NCBI RefSeq assembly: GCF_047511655.1
Contig: NC_133405.1
Coordinates: forward strand, 90,741,046 to 90,805,045
Source: Castor canadensis
Lineage: Eukaryota > Chordata > Mammalia > Rodentia > Castoridae
Reading direction: 5' to 3'
DNA: 64,000 bases
The position numbers and the translations under genes are program-made. Below, piece after piece: positions 20,656-32,610 of this stretch. Position 1 is the stretch's first letter, and each line of letters starts with the position of its first letter. Below the pieces are notes generated by a model. That model did not search any database, had not been told where the DNA came from, and saw only the letters and a program-made list of their open reading frames with translations.

Positions 20656-21562
20656 TCACCATCTAAGGGATGAAACTCCTTAGAGTTGAGAGAGTTGAGC
20701 CAAGAGAGCATCTGTGAATGTAAGAAACCTTGGGACTCCTCCACCCAAAGTGACCAGACTGTCATGTGAAGATAGCAGGTTTATCATATTAATATTAATA
20801 CATAATTAGTGATGTCACATCCTGTGTAAGAAAGGACTGTACAGGAAAAATGGGGTGGTCTGCATGGAATCTGTGAGGGGCATTCAAGCAGCAAAAGAAT
20901 GGGTCCCTTTTGCTAAGGGACCCATATAGTCAACTAAGGCAGTTGACTATATGAGAGTCTGGTGATCTGGATGCTGATAGGAACATTGGAGTGCATAAGT
21001 AGAATTCCCTATAAAGACTATGTGGATGGAAAATCCAAACTCAAGAATTCCAGCCACTGAGATGAGCAGATAACTCTCACTCCAATATGCCTGTGACTAT
21101 TTTATTAGGAGAGAAGGTCCACCTCAGTCATGCAAATTGAATTTATGTTGATGAATTGGCCTCTGTTTTATATGTAAGTCTTCTGTGAGTCTGATTATCC
21201 TGCATCAGCCTCCTGAGACTGGACCTTTACTGGGTGTCTATAACCTGAAATATGATAACTCACAGGACTTGCCACAAAAAAGCCAATCTAAGAAGCCAGC
21301 TGCCTGTCTAGAAAAGACCTCTATAAGGGCTTCTAACTGAAACAAGTGCTATACCACATACCTCCTCTGCATCTCCTCAGCTCCAGGGCTGAGAAAAGGA
21401 AAGATGGAGCAAAGACACAATAATGAGAGTAGCAACTCCCTCTGTGAACAGCAACTAGCTATATATGAGCACCTCACTGATGAATTGCCTGTACCTTCCT
21501 GCTTTTGTGTGGACTAAACCATAGATTCATTTGTGGGTGTGGGAGGAAGAAGGATGAGTGAC
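20655..21562. other. Intergenic sequence with two perfect hairpins
   Basis: Apart from the inverted repeats at 20899-20952, nothing is recognised in this 900-base stretch. Confidence 0.4.
20899..20952. repeat. Two abutting perfect inverted repeats, each with a 5-nt loop
   Basis: The first has an 11-bp stem (atgggtccctt / aagggacccat, 20899-20909 and 20915-20925) around loop ttgct. The second has a 12-bp stem (atatagtcaact / agttgactatat, 20924-20935 and 20941-20952) around loop aaggc. The two share the bases at 20924-20925. All stem pairs are perfect. Confidence 0.9.
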
Positions 21563-22773
21563 GGGAGGTAGGGAATACTTTGTATATCATAGCAGGACCT
21601 GTGCTGGAGCTGGCTTTCCTGTCAACACTACTGGGAGGCCGCTGTCAGCATCCCCATTTCAGAGACCAGGAAGCTGAGGCACAAACACAGTGCACCACCC
21701 AGAGGAGGTCACTGAGCCAGTAAACAGAAAAGGCAAAATCTGGGCCTGGGTTTTCCTGATTGCAATGCCCATGTTTTGCTAGTGTCAGTCAGGGGACAGA
21801 GCAAGGCATGCTCCCCTCTCCTCACTAGAGTGACAGACATACCCCACCCCAACATCTGCCCCAAGTGAAGAAGGTTTGCTTTCTAGGAGGCCTAACTAAG
21901 CACAAGCTCTGAGTTCTATGTGGGGCCATCCAAGTGTGGAACTTGCTCCTTGGGGTTCACTCTGTGCTCCCACTGCCAGGCATCTCCTTACGAGTGACAC
22001 AGTCACACTGCCCCTCAGGCCTTTCCGGTTGGTGCTCACTGGAGCTGCCAGGACAATCAGATTCTTGTGTGTCTGCCATGGCAAGCTCTGGTTCAGAGTA
22101 AATGTTTGCCCTACTCCCTTACAGGGTTTGGCCTGGGGCTGCCATGGTCTTACAGAAATAGACTGGGCTGGGCTTGGCTTCAGAATTGCAGGGAAAGAGT
22201 GCGTAGCCTGTCTGACCCTGATTGTTAGTCTCCTTGGGTCACTCAACTTCTCTGAGCCTGGTTTTTCAGTATGCAAAGTGGGAAGCACAGTAAATGGGTC
22301 CTGTCCAAGGACACACAGGCTGTGGTGCTTCCAGAACAACTGGAGAAAATCACAAATGCAGAAAAAGATACACAGATGTGAGATGACTCAAACTGAACTG
22401 ATACTTTTCCAAAATCCAAGGCAGATCTATGTGCATTTCTCATTTGTTCAGCTAGGAGCCTGCATATGAAAGGAAGCTAATGCTAGGAAGGACTGCAGCA
22501 TTTGGTCCCCAAGGGCCAGCATCAATTCTGCCTGGCTGGATGACTTTCCTCATCTGTTGCATAGCAACCTCCCTGTCAGCTGCCTGTTTTTCCTCAGCAC
22601 TTCCTCTATAAAGTGTTTGCAGTGGGACGTGATCAGACTCAAGAAAGCAGGTCCAAAATGCCATTTTATGTGCTGCCTGCTTCCATATTGGTATGTCAAG
22701 TCCTGACTTGGCCTATGCATTCCAGATCTGTAATCCAACTCCCAACCTCACTTCTCCAATGGGACATTTCTCA
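21563..22773. repeat. Copy 1 of a 1.2-kb direct duplication flanking MAGED1
   Basis: This block matches 50666-51868 with about 16 substitutions and one 8-bp gap (an extra aattgcag in this copy near 22183-22190), about 98.7% identity. The block includes two MIR fragments (near 21650-21770 and 22225-22310), so it is duplicated genomic DNA rather than one transposon. It has no A tail. Open frames within it are shared with the other copy but show no protein features. Confidence 0.92.
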
Positions 22774-23870
22774 GTACACCAAGAATCAACTGACCTTTTA
22801 TAATATATCCATCTCACAAACCTGTATTTTTTCATTTGACTTCATCTTAGCAAGTACCATCACTTCCTTTTCTTCATTTTCTTCCCCATAGTTAAACCAC
22901 CAACAAATCCTGAATATTGTACCTCGAATATATACTAACGTCTCTCCCTTTCAATCATCCGTTTAGTCCACTATTGTCTCTATCAGGGCCTACTGACAGT
23001 GTGGCCTCTCTGCTTCAAATCTTTTTCTTACTGTAATCAGTTTTCCACACAGTAACTAGAGCAATTTTCTTAAAATGTAAATCAAAGCATGCTACTTCAC
23101 TACTTAAATCTCCCACTGCCTACAATTAGAATCAAAGTCAAGCTCTTTACAGTGACCACGCATGACTTGGGCAAGGGGCTCTGACCTCCTTCTGTTTTCT
23201 TTATCTCCATTCTTCACTGTTAATGCCTTCAAATACTATTAGTATTTTTCAATAAAAGTTAATGCTTTCTTATCTGATGCAATCTGTGAACATAAGCATC
23301 TTCAGGAAAGGGTGATATTTTGTTGAGTTATAACATGTATTTCTAAATAAAATTCTTATTCTTGCTTTTAAAATGCAAGTTTGTTGCAAGTAAGCTAGCA
23401 TTACCCTCTCATTCCAAACAGAAATCCTCAACCTAGCTCCCCTCCACAACATGCAGAAAATCTGGAAACCTATTTGTTCAATTCCTGCCCTAATCTGAAT
23501 CCTCACTATCAATATCTGCAACCTCAGCCAATGCCATATCTTTTCCTTATCCAGTTACTTTGAATTTCCTTGATTCTCACCTCAGAGCCTCTGTATTTTC
23601 ATTTGTTTTATCGGTAACATGATTCCCCACCCCATTCCTCACCTACCTAATGCTTACACATCCTACAGAAATGAGCTTAATGTCATTTTCTCACATTGAA
23701 CTTTCCTGACCATCTCAACCTGTCTAAATTGGGGTTTTGTTACAACTAATGTGACCATATATCCCAGTTTGACTAGGACAGTACTGGTTCATGTTTCCTT
23801 CCTTAGCCAAATTATAAATTTAGCACCCTCAATTACTCTCAAAGCTGACCTAATTTGGTTGATAAATGCT
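22774..23870 (-). mobile_element. Diverged L2-like sequence, reversed, in pieces
   Basis: Phrases such as 'tactgtaatcagttttccacacagtaactagagcaattttcttaaaatgtaaatcaaagcatg', '...gcctacaattagaatcaaagtcaagctctttac' and, after a gap, '...ttctcacctcagagcctctgtattttcatttg' follow the order of reversed L2. The part at about 23250-23520 is not assigned. Confidence 0.55.
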
Positions 23871-23923
23871 GTGGTGAACTCTTTTTTTTTTTTATTTTTT
23901 ATTTTATTTTTTATTTTTTTTTT

Positions 23924-24087
23924 TAGGGGAGAGCGCGAACGCAGTCCCCCACTACCACAAATTATGCAGTCGAGTTTCCCACATTTGGGGAAATCGCAGG
24001 GGTCAGCACATCCGGAGTGCAATGGATAAGCCTCGCCCTGGGAAAACCACCTTCGTGATCATGGTATCTCCCCTGCCAGGTAAGTAT
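23924..24087 (-). pseudogene. Full-length U1 snRNA retrocopy
   Basis: The minus strand gives the complete U1 spliceosomal RNA from ATACTTACCTGGCAGGGGAG (24087 downwards) to the 3' GCTCTCCCCT. That is 164 nt, with only about two differences from the human U1 sequence I recall (TTTCCCC to CTCCCC, and the final base). It is followed on that strand by an A-rich tail about 40 nt long (T-rich at 23882-23923) and flanked by GTGGTGAACTCTT at 23871-23883 and 24088-24100. Tail plus target duplication mark an L1-mediated retrocopy. I see no U1 promoter element (PSE), so it is probably silent. Confidence 0.93.
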
Positions 24088-24100
24088 GTGGTGAACTCTT

Positions 24101-25190
24101 AAGTAGAGGTCCAATATACCTCCAAAAGAGGTAAAATAAGGCAGAAGAGGGTGTGTAAAGGGTATGACAGGAGAGTGGAATAAATTTTAAGAGTAGAAGG
24201 ATCCAGGAAGAGAACACGAAAGTATAAAGATTGAAAAAGTGAGATGAGGGACTAAATATAGAGAAAAGAGAAACAGGCAAGCTGAGGAACAGGACAGAAA
24301 GAGTAACAGCTGAGATATCCTCAACTCATTGGAATACAAACATGAAATGATTCTATTTTTTTTCCAGTAGCTGTTCTCCATGTGGTAAAGTTGAAAATAC
24401 TCCTTTTGTCCTTGTATGGATTGGTCACATTCCTTAACTTGTTGGTGATATTATTACTAGAATGATCTCATGTTGGCATTTGTGAGTCAGTCCCTCTTTT
24501 TTTTTTTTTTTACAATTTTACTTTTGAACTCACTGCAAATCTCAGATCTCCTTGCCTAACCCAGGTCATGCTAGAACAGACTGTGACTTCAACCTCTTAG
24601 TGTGTGGGAGGAGGTGCAGTCTAGGACTGCATGTTCTCTCCCTTTGTCCTTCCTTTTAATCACTTATTTTCTCCTCCACAATAGAGTGGGATATAGAAAG
24701 AGAGACACAGACAAACAACTCTTTGCTCAACCTGCTAAGTCTTACTCCTTGTTCATAGTCCTTTCCTTGTTCATAGTCAAGAGCTTAATGTAAACAGGTT
24801 GCAACTACACCAATGCCTTAGTGATGAGGTGTTCACCACAATGTAGCTTCCCTAAGAATTGAAAGTCACCTGCACAAGTTGGTCACCCTTCTCTACTGAC
24901 CTCTGCTTGGTATCTTTCACATAGCATGCCTCTGTTATGTATGCCTCTTAGCTACAAATCGTAGCAGTACTAGAAAGAGTATAGTCCTCAATCTCATCCT
25001 CTCTCCATTTACCAATGCTATGATAGTCCTAACCCTTCTCTACCAAGTAATTCCTACAATGCCATCTTTTCCCAATTTGCCTTTCTGCGATTCATATTCT
25101 GTGGTAATATGGAATCAGACCAACAAGTACAAAGGCTAATAAAACATACAACTGAGGAAGGAAATACATATCCCATTCTTGGAGAAAATC
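24101..25190. other. Unassigned intergenic sequence
   Basis: A T-run lies at about 24497-24513. No gene or named repeat is recognised. Confidence 0.4.
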
Positions 25191-25860
25191 CTGATTATTA
25201 TACTAACGTTGATTTCTAATTTAATTTCATGTGACCAGAGAACACACTGTCATTGAACTTTTAATATGTAAAAATCCACAGTGTTGTATGCTCTTACACC
25301 TGTGTTTGGTATTTTGAGCTTTCTTTGTTCCTTGGTCAGTTTTGCTAGGGATTTATAAATATTATTAATCTTTTAAAAGAACAAATTTTGACTTTATTAA
25401 TTTTTCTATTGTTGGTCTATTTTCTAATTGTCTCTTTAATTTTCATTATTTCCTTTCTTCTACATGAATTCAATTTGTTCTCCTTCTGCTAGCATTTGAA
25501 GATGGAAATTTAAAACACTGATCTCTAAGACTTTCTGCTTTTTCAATATTATAAGCATTTCTCTTTGTGCACTCTTCTAACTGTATCCCACACATTTTGA
25601 TATGTTGTGATTCCATACTATTCAATTAAAAATATATTCTATATTCCTTGTGGTTTCATCTTTGATTAGTATCTTGTTTAAGAGTATGTTAGTTGGGGAC
25701 ATTTATAGGCATTTCTAGATATTTCATGTTTATTAATTTTTAATTTAATTTTGTTGTCAAAGAACATATTCCATAATATTTCAAACTTTAAAATAATACA
25801 TTTACAATAGTAGAAATCCACTCACACTTGTGTACATATACTTTATTTCAACATTCACGA
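25190..25860 (-). mobile_element. Old L1 ORF2 fragment, minus strand
   Basis: Reversed L1 phrases are clear: 'catgtgaccagagaacacactgt', '...tttgctagggatttataaatattattaatcttttaaaagaacaaattttgac' and '...tgatatgttgtgattccat'. Confidence 0.75.
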
Positions 25861-28800
25861 TAGACTGCAAAATAGATTTTTTGCTTTAAATAATAAGTTC
25901 TCCTACTTAAAATTAAGAGAAAATAAAAGAATATTCTATACTTAGCATTTCTGGTGTCCTTTATTCCTTGTTATACATGAAAATTTCCTTTGGATTTTAT
26001 TTTGCTTCAGCCGCAAGGACATCTAGCATTGCTTATAATGCTGCTCTACTGGTGACTAGCTTTCTATACCTTCATTTAGCCTTCCCCAAAAGCTTGTATT
26101 CCGTACGCATTTTTCAAACACACACACATATGTATCATATATATGTATAAAGTATAAATATATATATATGAGATAAAGTATATTGGTGTGATTGTGTATT
26201 TTTCTAATTTGTGCTTTATATATATTGAAGAAAACCAAGACACAGTATTGTTTAGGGTAGAATGTAAAAATCCAGTTCTAGCTCTTGATTGCTAAACCTG
26301 AAGCCTCCTTCCTCTTTCATGTTTCTTTGCCCTAGTGCTGGGACTAAAAACCAAAGTGTTAGTAGTTTCCAGAGGCAGAATAATAGGTCTCCAAAAACAA
26401 GGACATTTGAGTATTCCTGGGGTAGCCTTGGCACCTCTCCTATCATCCAACTAAGAGGTAAGAACGCAGCTTAGAAATTGGTTAGGGGGGCCAGGTGGGC
26501 ATGGAGAGGGAGAGGAGTTATTTCCCCCCGCTCTTGTTACATAGTCTGCTCTACAGAGAACTATGTCCCCTGTCTGGCACAGTGACTTAAACTTTGTACC
26601 CCAACACCTCTTACACAGAATTGAAGAGTCCCAGGAAAACACAAGATACTGAAAACACAGCATCAATGCCACCACCACCACTCCAGGCCCAGGCCCAGAA
26701 GAAATTCACATTAGAACAAAAGGGTAAGACTAGGAAGCTATCAACTTGGGGAGTTCTTGATAAATTCCTCCATCATTATGCTGTTGCCCAATCTGAGAGT
26801 ATTCAGAGTCTAAACATACAATGTTTTTGAAGAGAAGGCCCACACAGGAAAATAAAAGCAAGTTTCATTGTCCAGATCCCAATGTCACTCAGAGCAGCAC
26901 TACTGTGTCAGAGGAAGACCTTTACTTCCTGACAGCATCATTATTCACCCCAGGTTTGACAGTAAATAATCAAAGAGTACCAATTTAAGACAGGTAAGCA
27001 CCAAACTGAAGCAGCTATGAGAAAGATAGCAGAGGCAGCAAAAATAAGGCACAGTCATTGGAAGAACACATCCGTGACTTAGAAAATGACAGAGAGCTCT
27101 GTGTTGATGTGGGTTTGTTTAAAGGGGGGGGGGTGATGACTTTCATGAGAACAAGGAAAGAGATGAATCTGATAAGGGAATTTGGTCAAAACATATAAAA
27201 TCTTTAAAAGTCACATGACAATGACTTTTATTTTTATCCTGTAGGTGATTGCTGAAAGAATTTTAATAGGAGTGTTTTCACAAAACTAATACTGACAGCA
27301 TCATAGGAAATGGACAAGTGGTGAACACCAGAAACTATTGTACTTGTCATTGCTAAAATGTTTCTGTTGGGAATATTTTGAATATTTCACGATGAAGTAT
27401 CCATGCTCTTTTCTGGGAAGCTGGGATGTTATCTAATCCTCTCTCTTAGCAAATTTTCATGCTAGTAGTTTTAATTTATTAGATAAAAATAGATCTACTA
27501 CATAGAGAACTAACATTCAAGAGCCATAAAAATGTTATTCCCCTGACACAAATAAACATTAACAACTATAACCACTGAACATGGTAATCTTGGTACAGAA
27601 CTAAAAAATGGTGTCATGCATTTCTCAAGTTATATGTTGCATTATAATTCACTATGAACCATACTGTTAACACAAGGAATCTTTTAGCAAAAATTTTCAG
27701 TATTCAAGATGAAGTAAAATGGAAAAGTATCCACCATCCTGAAACTATTTTACCACTCCCCTTTCCTGGGGATGTACTAGGGAACACTTACTTACTTTAT
27801 GACCATTCCAATGGGGCTCAATTTGAGTGATGGTACTATATGATAAGAATTTGATCTCAGTAGTGGATTTATTTTAGGAAGGCAGAGGAATGCAGCTTTA
27901 CTGCAGCCTATGGGAACAGGGAATGGGTTTTCCAGTGGTAGAAAAACTGTCATATAACAAACATTAGAGGAATGATTATAGAGACTATAAAGCTACGTAC
28001 TCTACCTACTTGTACAGAGACATGTTTGGAAATTGATCACCAAAGAGAATTTATTGATCCTATATGACTATGCTTATATTAATAGTGGACATAAGCCTGT
28101 AAGCATGGAATTTTTCTTCCAGAGAAAATGGTAGCAAGGTTAGAGGACAAAATTTCAAATAGATAATTTACTGAGAGTTGAAAGTAATTTCTCAAAAGAG
28201 CAAGAGTGATGTGTTCTCTATTTCAAGAAAATTGTAAGATGTGAAGCACACAAAATAACATTGTGTGCAAGAAAAGTCAATAATCAGGTTTGTGGGATGA
28301 GTTACGAAAGATAACTGAAATGTCCAATTCTACCCCTAAGACAACTGAGAAATGGCAGAAACCAGCAACATTGTCTGGCATGTGTTTTCTAGTTTGGACA
28401 CTCTAAATGTCAAGGTCAAACTACTAAGAGATAAAATGATGTCTAAATGAGTACAACTTGCTTACTGCAAGAGAAGATTAAAAACCATAAGCTGGTTTCA
28501 CTGTATGATGTATAAGAAACACAGAGAAAAGTAGAGTTAAAATTCTGGAATTCAGGAGGCCTCCCATCAATCAATTCCCCCATCAATCTTCCCACTCAAC
28601 TTGCTAGTAGACTTGGGTATGCCCGAACCCTAGGAAGACAGAAGGGCACAGATGACATCCTGATATGTTCTAAAAAGTGAGAGCAGGTTCCAGAAAGACC
28701 AAGTAAGATAGAACTCACAGGGAATGAATGGGGAAGAAGCAGAGAAAAAATAGGGAGTGTAAGATGATTCTGCAAATAGTTGGAACTATTAAGAACTGTA

Positions 28801-29304
28801 GAAGCTTATCTTATCTTTGGCATACACAGAGTCCACTAATCATGCCTAAAAACACTTAGGGCTAACTTTGGATAGGGGCATGTCAACACCTGAGGGTATA
28901 TCTATTTAATAGATGTATGTGAGACACTAACAGCGTAGAGCTAGTATTTCTCCAGAGGACAAAAGAATGCTTCTCTCTTAACCCTACACAGTCCTGTCAC
29001 TCTGCTTTCTCTCAAGAATTTCCCTAAAAGAGAAATATACGCAAGGAACTGGTTTATATTCTCTCAGCCAGTTCTCAGTACCCCTCAGGTCCAGCTAGGT
29101 TGAAGCATAGGCTTAGGCACAAGAATGAAGCAGGGTCTCTTTACCTCTCTAGTATTACATGTTACCACAAGTTGACCCTTAGTGGTATGACACAGTCTAA
29201 AATCTCCAGTGAGAAGAAAGATGGTGATGTGTCAAAGTTCAGCCTTCATACTCAGCACTGGCTCATCATACCACTTTAGTATCATAACACAATTCAAGGG
29301 CAAT
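25860..29304. other. Unassigned intergenic sequence
   Basis: No exon, RNA or repeat family could be assigned over about 3.4 kb. Small simple repeats occur: CA/TA at about 26119-26170, a short run of CCA trinucleotides near 26669-26681 and a G10 run near 27125. The sequence looks like old, unconstrained DNA. Confidence 0.4.
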
Positions 29305-29309
29305 TTACA

Positions 29310-29495
29310 AGCTGGGTGCTGGTGGCTCACGCCTGCAATCCTAGCTACTCAGGAGGCAGAGATAAGGAGGATCGCTGTCCCAAGCCAGCCCAGACAAATA
29401 GTTTGAGAGACCCTATTTCGAAAAAACCCATCACACAAAACTACACTCAAAGTGTAGGCCCTGAGTTCACGCCCAGAACCACAAAAAAAAAAAAG
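29310..29495 (+). repeat. B1/ID composite SINE with target duplication
   Basis: The unit reads 'gctgggtgctggtggctcacgcctgcaatcctagctactcagg...' with a shortened ID part 'gccctgagttcacgcccagaacc' and an A tail. GCAATTTACA occurs on both sides (29300 and 29495). Confidence 0.88.
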
Positions 29496-29571
29496 CAATT
29501 TACATATTCGGAAAAAAATATTTGTGAACCATATAATTAGGAAGGAGTTAATATCCAAAATCTATTTGATA

Positions 29572-29851
29572 TAAGGGCAAAATAGTTTCTGCTGGGTATT
29601 GAGGCGGAGGAGAGGGAGGGGGCGGAGTGGGTGGTAAGGGAGGGGGTGGGGGCAGGGGGGAGAAATGAACCAAGCCTTGTATGCACATATGAATAATAAA
29701 AGAAAAATGAAAAAAAAAATAAAAAGATCAGATTCATCGAATCCACCTAAGAATTAGAAAAACACTAGCTGTTCTGCTTGTAGGATTGCCTAAAATGTAT
29801 TATATGCATCTGGGTAAGTACCATAGAATAAAATAAAGCACCTTTAAAAAA
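29572..29851 (+). mobile_element. Very short L1 3' end with a 3' transduction
   Basis: AAAATCTATTTGATA at 29557-29571 and 29852-29866 flanks this insertion. It holds about 135 bases of young L1 3'UTR (from 'taagggcaaaatagtttctgc' through the G-rich tract) and a first A-rich end (29709-29727). About 120 bases of non-L1 sequence follow, with its own AATAAA (about 29827-29837) and a second A tail. The same L1 3'UTR is seen reversed at 30238-30370 and at 63600-64000. Confidence 0.85.
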
Positions 29852-30061
29852 AAAATCTATTTGATAAATAAATCATACAATCAACAGCAGAAAAAATTGA
29901 TGTGGGCAGAGTTCCTGAAGAAACTTTTCTCCAAAGAAGACATAAAATGATATTTATCAAAAGATATTTGAAAAATTTCTCAACAATCCTAATTATCTGA
30001 CAAACATAAGTCAAACCCCCAATGAGTTATCACCTAACACTGATTTGAATGGGTACCTTCA

Positions 30062-30100
30062 GTCTACGGCCATACCACCCTGAACACGCCCGATCTTATC
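30062..30100 (+). pseudogene. 5' fragment of 5S rRNA, tailless retrocopy
   Basis: gtctacggccataccaccct and the following bases to 30100 match the first 39 nt of 5S rRNA with about three changes. The fragment has no A tail and lies between near-perfect 16-bp duplications (tgaatgggtaccttca at 30046-30061; tgaatgggtacattca at 30101-30116). It starts at base 1 of 5S and is cut off at the 3' side. Confidence 0.88.
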
Positions 30101-30237
30101 TGAATGGGTACATTCAATCATGCCTATTATAAAACAGTCACGGGATGACTGATGTTGGTAAAGGTATGGAGAAAATAAAACCTTGCACACTGTTAATATG
30201 AATGTAGGTTGGTACAGCCATTATGGAGAAGAATATT

Positions 30238-31434
30238 TTTTTCTTTTATTCATATGTGCATACAATGTTTGGGTCATTACTCCCCCCTTCCTCCACCCCC
30301 TCCCTTTCCCTCCTCCCCCTCCCTGTCCCCCCCAACTCCCTCGCTACCTGGCAGAAACTATTTTGCCCTTATCTCTAGTTTTGTTGAAGAGAGAATATAA
30401 GCAATAATAGGAAGGACCAAGGGCTTTTGCTAGTTGAGATAAGGATAGCTATTCAGGGAGCTTACACGCATTGCTTTCCTGTGCATGTGTGTTACCTTCT
30501 AAGTTAATTCTTCTTGAACTAATCTTTTCTCTAGTTCCTGGTCTCCTTCTCCTATTGGCCTCTGTCACTTTAAAGTTTCTGCATTAGTTCCTCTGCATTG
30601 AGGACATCAAATGCTATCTTGTTTTTTGGGGGTTTCTTGCCTATCCTCATACCTCCCTTGTGTGCTCTCACTTGATCATGTGATCAAAGTCCAATCCCCT
30701 TGTCGTGTTTGCCTTTAATCTAAAGTCCACATATGAAGGAGAACATATGATTTTTGGTCTTCTGGGCCTGGCTAACCTCGCTCAGGATGATGTTCTCCAG
30801 TTCCACCCATTTACCTGCGAATGAGAAGATTTCATTCTTTTTCGTGGCTGAGTAGTATTCCGTTGTGTAAAAATACCACATTTTCTAAATCAATTCATCA
30901 ATAGTGGGGCATCTTGGCCGTTTCCATAATTTGGCTATTGTAAATAGTGCTGCAATAAACATGTGGGTGCAAGTGCCTTTGGAGTAACCTGTGTCACTTT
31001 CCTTTGGGTATATCCCCAAGAGTGATATTGCTGGATCATATGGCAGATCTATGTTTAGATTTTTAAGAAGCCCCCAAATTTTTTTCCAGAGTGGTTGTAC
31101 TAGTTTGCATTCCCACCAGCAGTGTAAGAGGGTTCCTTTTTCCCTCCATCCTCGCCAACACCTGTTGGTGATGGTGTTGCTAATGATGGCTATTCTAACA
31201 GGGGTGAGGTGGAATCTTAGTGTGGTTTTAATTTGCATTTCCTTAATGGCTAGAGATGGTGAGCATTTTTTCATGTGTTTTTTGGCCATCTGAATTTCTT
31301 CTTTTGAGAAAGTTCTGTTTAGTTCACTTGCCCATTTCTTTATTTGTTCATTAATTTTGGGAGAATTTAGCTTTTTGAGTTCCCTATATATTCTGGTTAC
31401 CAGTCCTTTGTCTGATGTATAGCTAGCATATATT
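30238..31434 (-). mobile_element. Young 5'-truncated L1, minus strand
   Basis: It begins on the plus strand with the reversed tail and 3'UTR ('tttttttcttttattcatatgtgcatac', C-rich tract, 'ctggcagaaactattttgccc') and continues into ORF2. Target duplication TTATGGAGAAGAATATT lies at 30221-30237 and 31435-31451. A minus-strand ORF2 C-terminal frame of 134 codons (30885-31289) is still open. Confidence 0.9.
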
Positions 31435-32576
31435 TTATGGAGAAGAATATTAAAGTTCCTAAAGAAATCAAAAATAGACTGACCAGCAATACCTTTCCTG
31501 GTACATATCCACAGGATATGAAATTATCACCTTGCAAAATTTCTTGCAGCATATTTTACATTAGCCAAGATATGGAAAGAACTCAATGACTGTCAACAGA
31601 CAAATGGATAAAGTATAGCATATATATCCAATGGAATATTATTCAGCCTTTAAAAAGGAGATCCATCCTGCCATTCCCTATAACAAGAATGAACCTTGTT
31701 ATAATAACCTTGTGTTATAATTCACTTATGGTAAGTGAATTATTTCATTTAAGCCAGACACAGGAAGACAAATAAACTGCATGATCTCACTTATACATAG
31801 AATTTTTAAAAAGTCAAATATAAAGGGATGGAGAATAAAAGAGTGTTAATAAGGGGTAGGTGTGGGGGGAGGAGATGGGGAGATGGAGTAAAAGAATTCA
31901 AAATTGCAGATATGTAGGATGAACAAGTCTAAAGATCTAATGTACAGCATAGGAACTATACTTGGTAATGTATTTAAATTTTTTACTAAATGAGTAAATT
32001 TTAGCTAGTCTTCTCTCTCTCACACACACAGAGAAAATGGGTATTTGAAATCATGGATATGTTAATTTGCTTCACTATACTAATCATTTTACTTTCTATA
32101 TGTGTTCCATAAAAGCATAGTGTATCTTAAATACAACTTATATTATAAACTTATTAAAAAGTAAAAAACAAATAAAATGAAGGGAAATTCACTTTAAATA
32201 TAAAGACATATGTAGGATGAAAGTAAAGGATGGAAAGAGATATATAAAGCAAACATTAATACAAAGAAAGCAGAGGCACTGACATTAATGAAGTAGATGA
32301 AAGCAAAGAAAACTACTACATTAAAAAGGGAAACACTACATAATGGTAAAAGGTCCATCACCATGAAGAAATTTTGTTTCTAAATGCTATGCATCAAACA
32401 AATGAAGCCTCAAAATATACGAAGAAAAAACTGGTAGACCAGAAAAGAGTAATAGACAACTACAAAATCATATTAAGGATTTTGAAAGCGAACTCTCAGC
32501 AATAGATAAAACTACTAGACAAAACACTTGCAAAAGTGAACAATATAATTGAACAATATGAGATAATTGACACATG

Positions 32577-32610
<34 letters not shown>

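Larger units (their letters stand above)
29505..32165 (+). mobile_element. Old L1 3' half, interrupted by three later insertions
   Basis: L1 ORF2 and 3' sequence can be followed through 29505-29571, 29867-30061, 30101-30237 and 31435-32165. Each gap is a later insertion with its own target duplication: an L1 3' end with transduction, a 5S RNA fragment, and a minus-strand L1. Confidence 0.8.

Noticed and set aside
20899-20952. MicroRNA precursor
   Set aside because: Stems of 11-12 bp with 5-nt loops are too short for a Drosha/Dicer substrate.
21896-22469. Open frames of up to 183 codons, also present in the second duplication copy
   Set aside because: They run through MIR fragments, differ between copies by a frame-breaking 8-bp gap, and show no family features.
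23924-24087. Functional U1 gene
   Set aside because: The A tail, target duplication and absence of a proximal sequence element show a retrocopy.
30885-31289. 134-codon minus-strand frame as a host gene
   Set aside because: It is the C-terminal part of L1 ORF2 within a truncated young L1.
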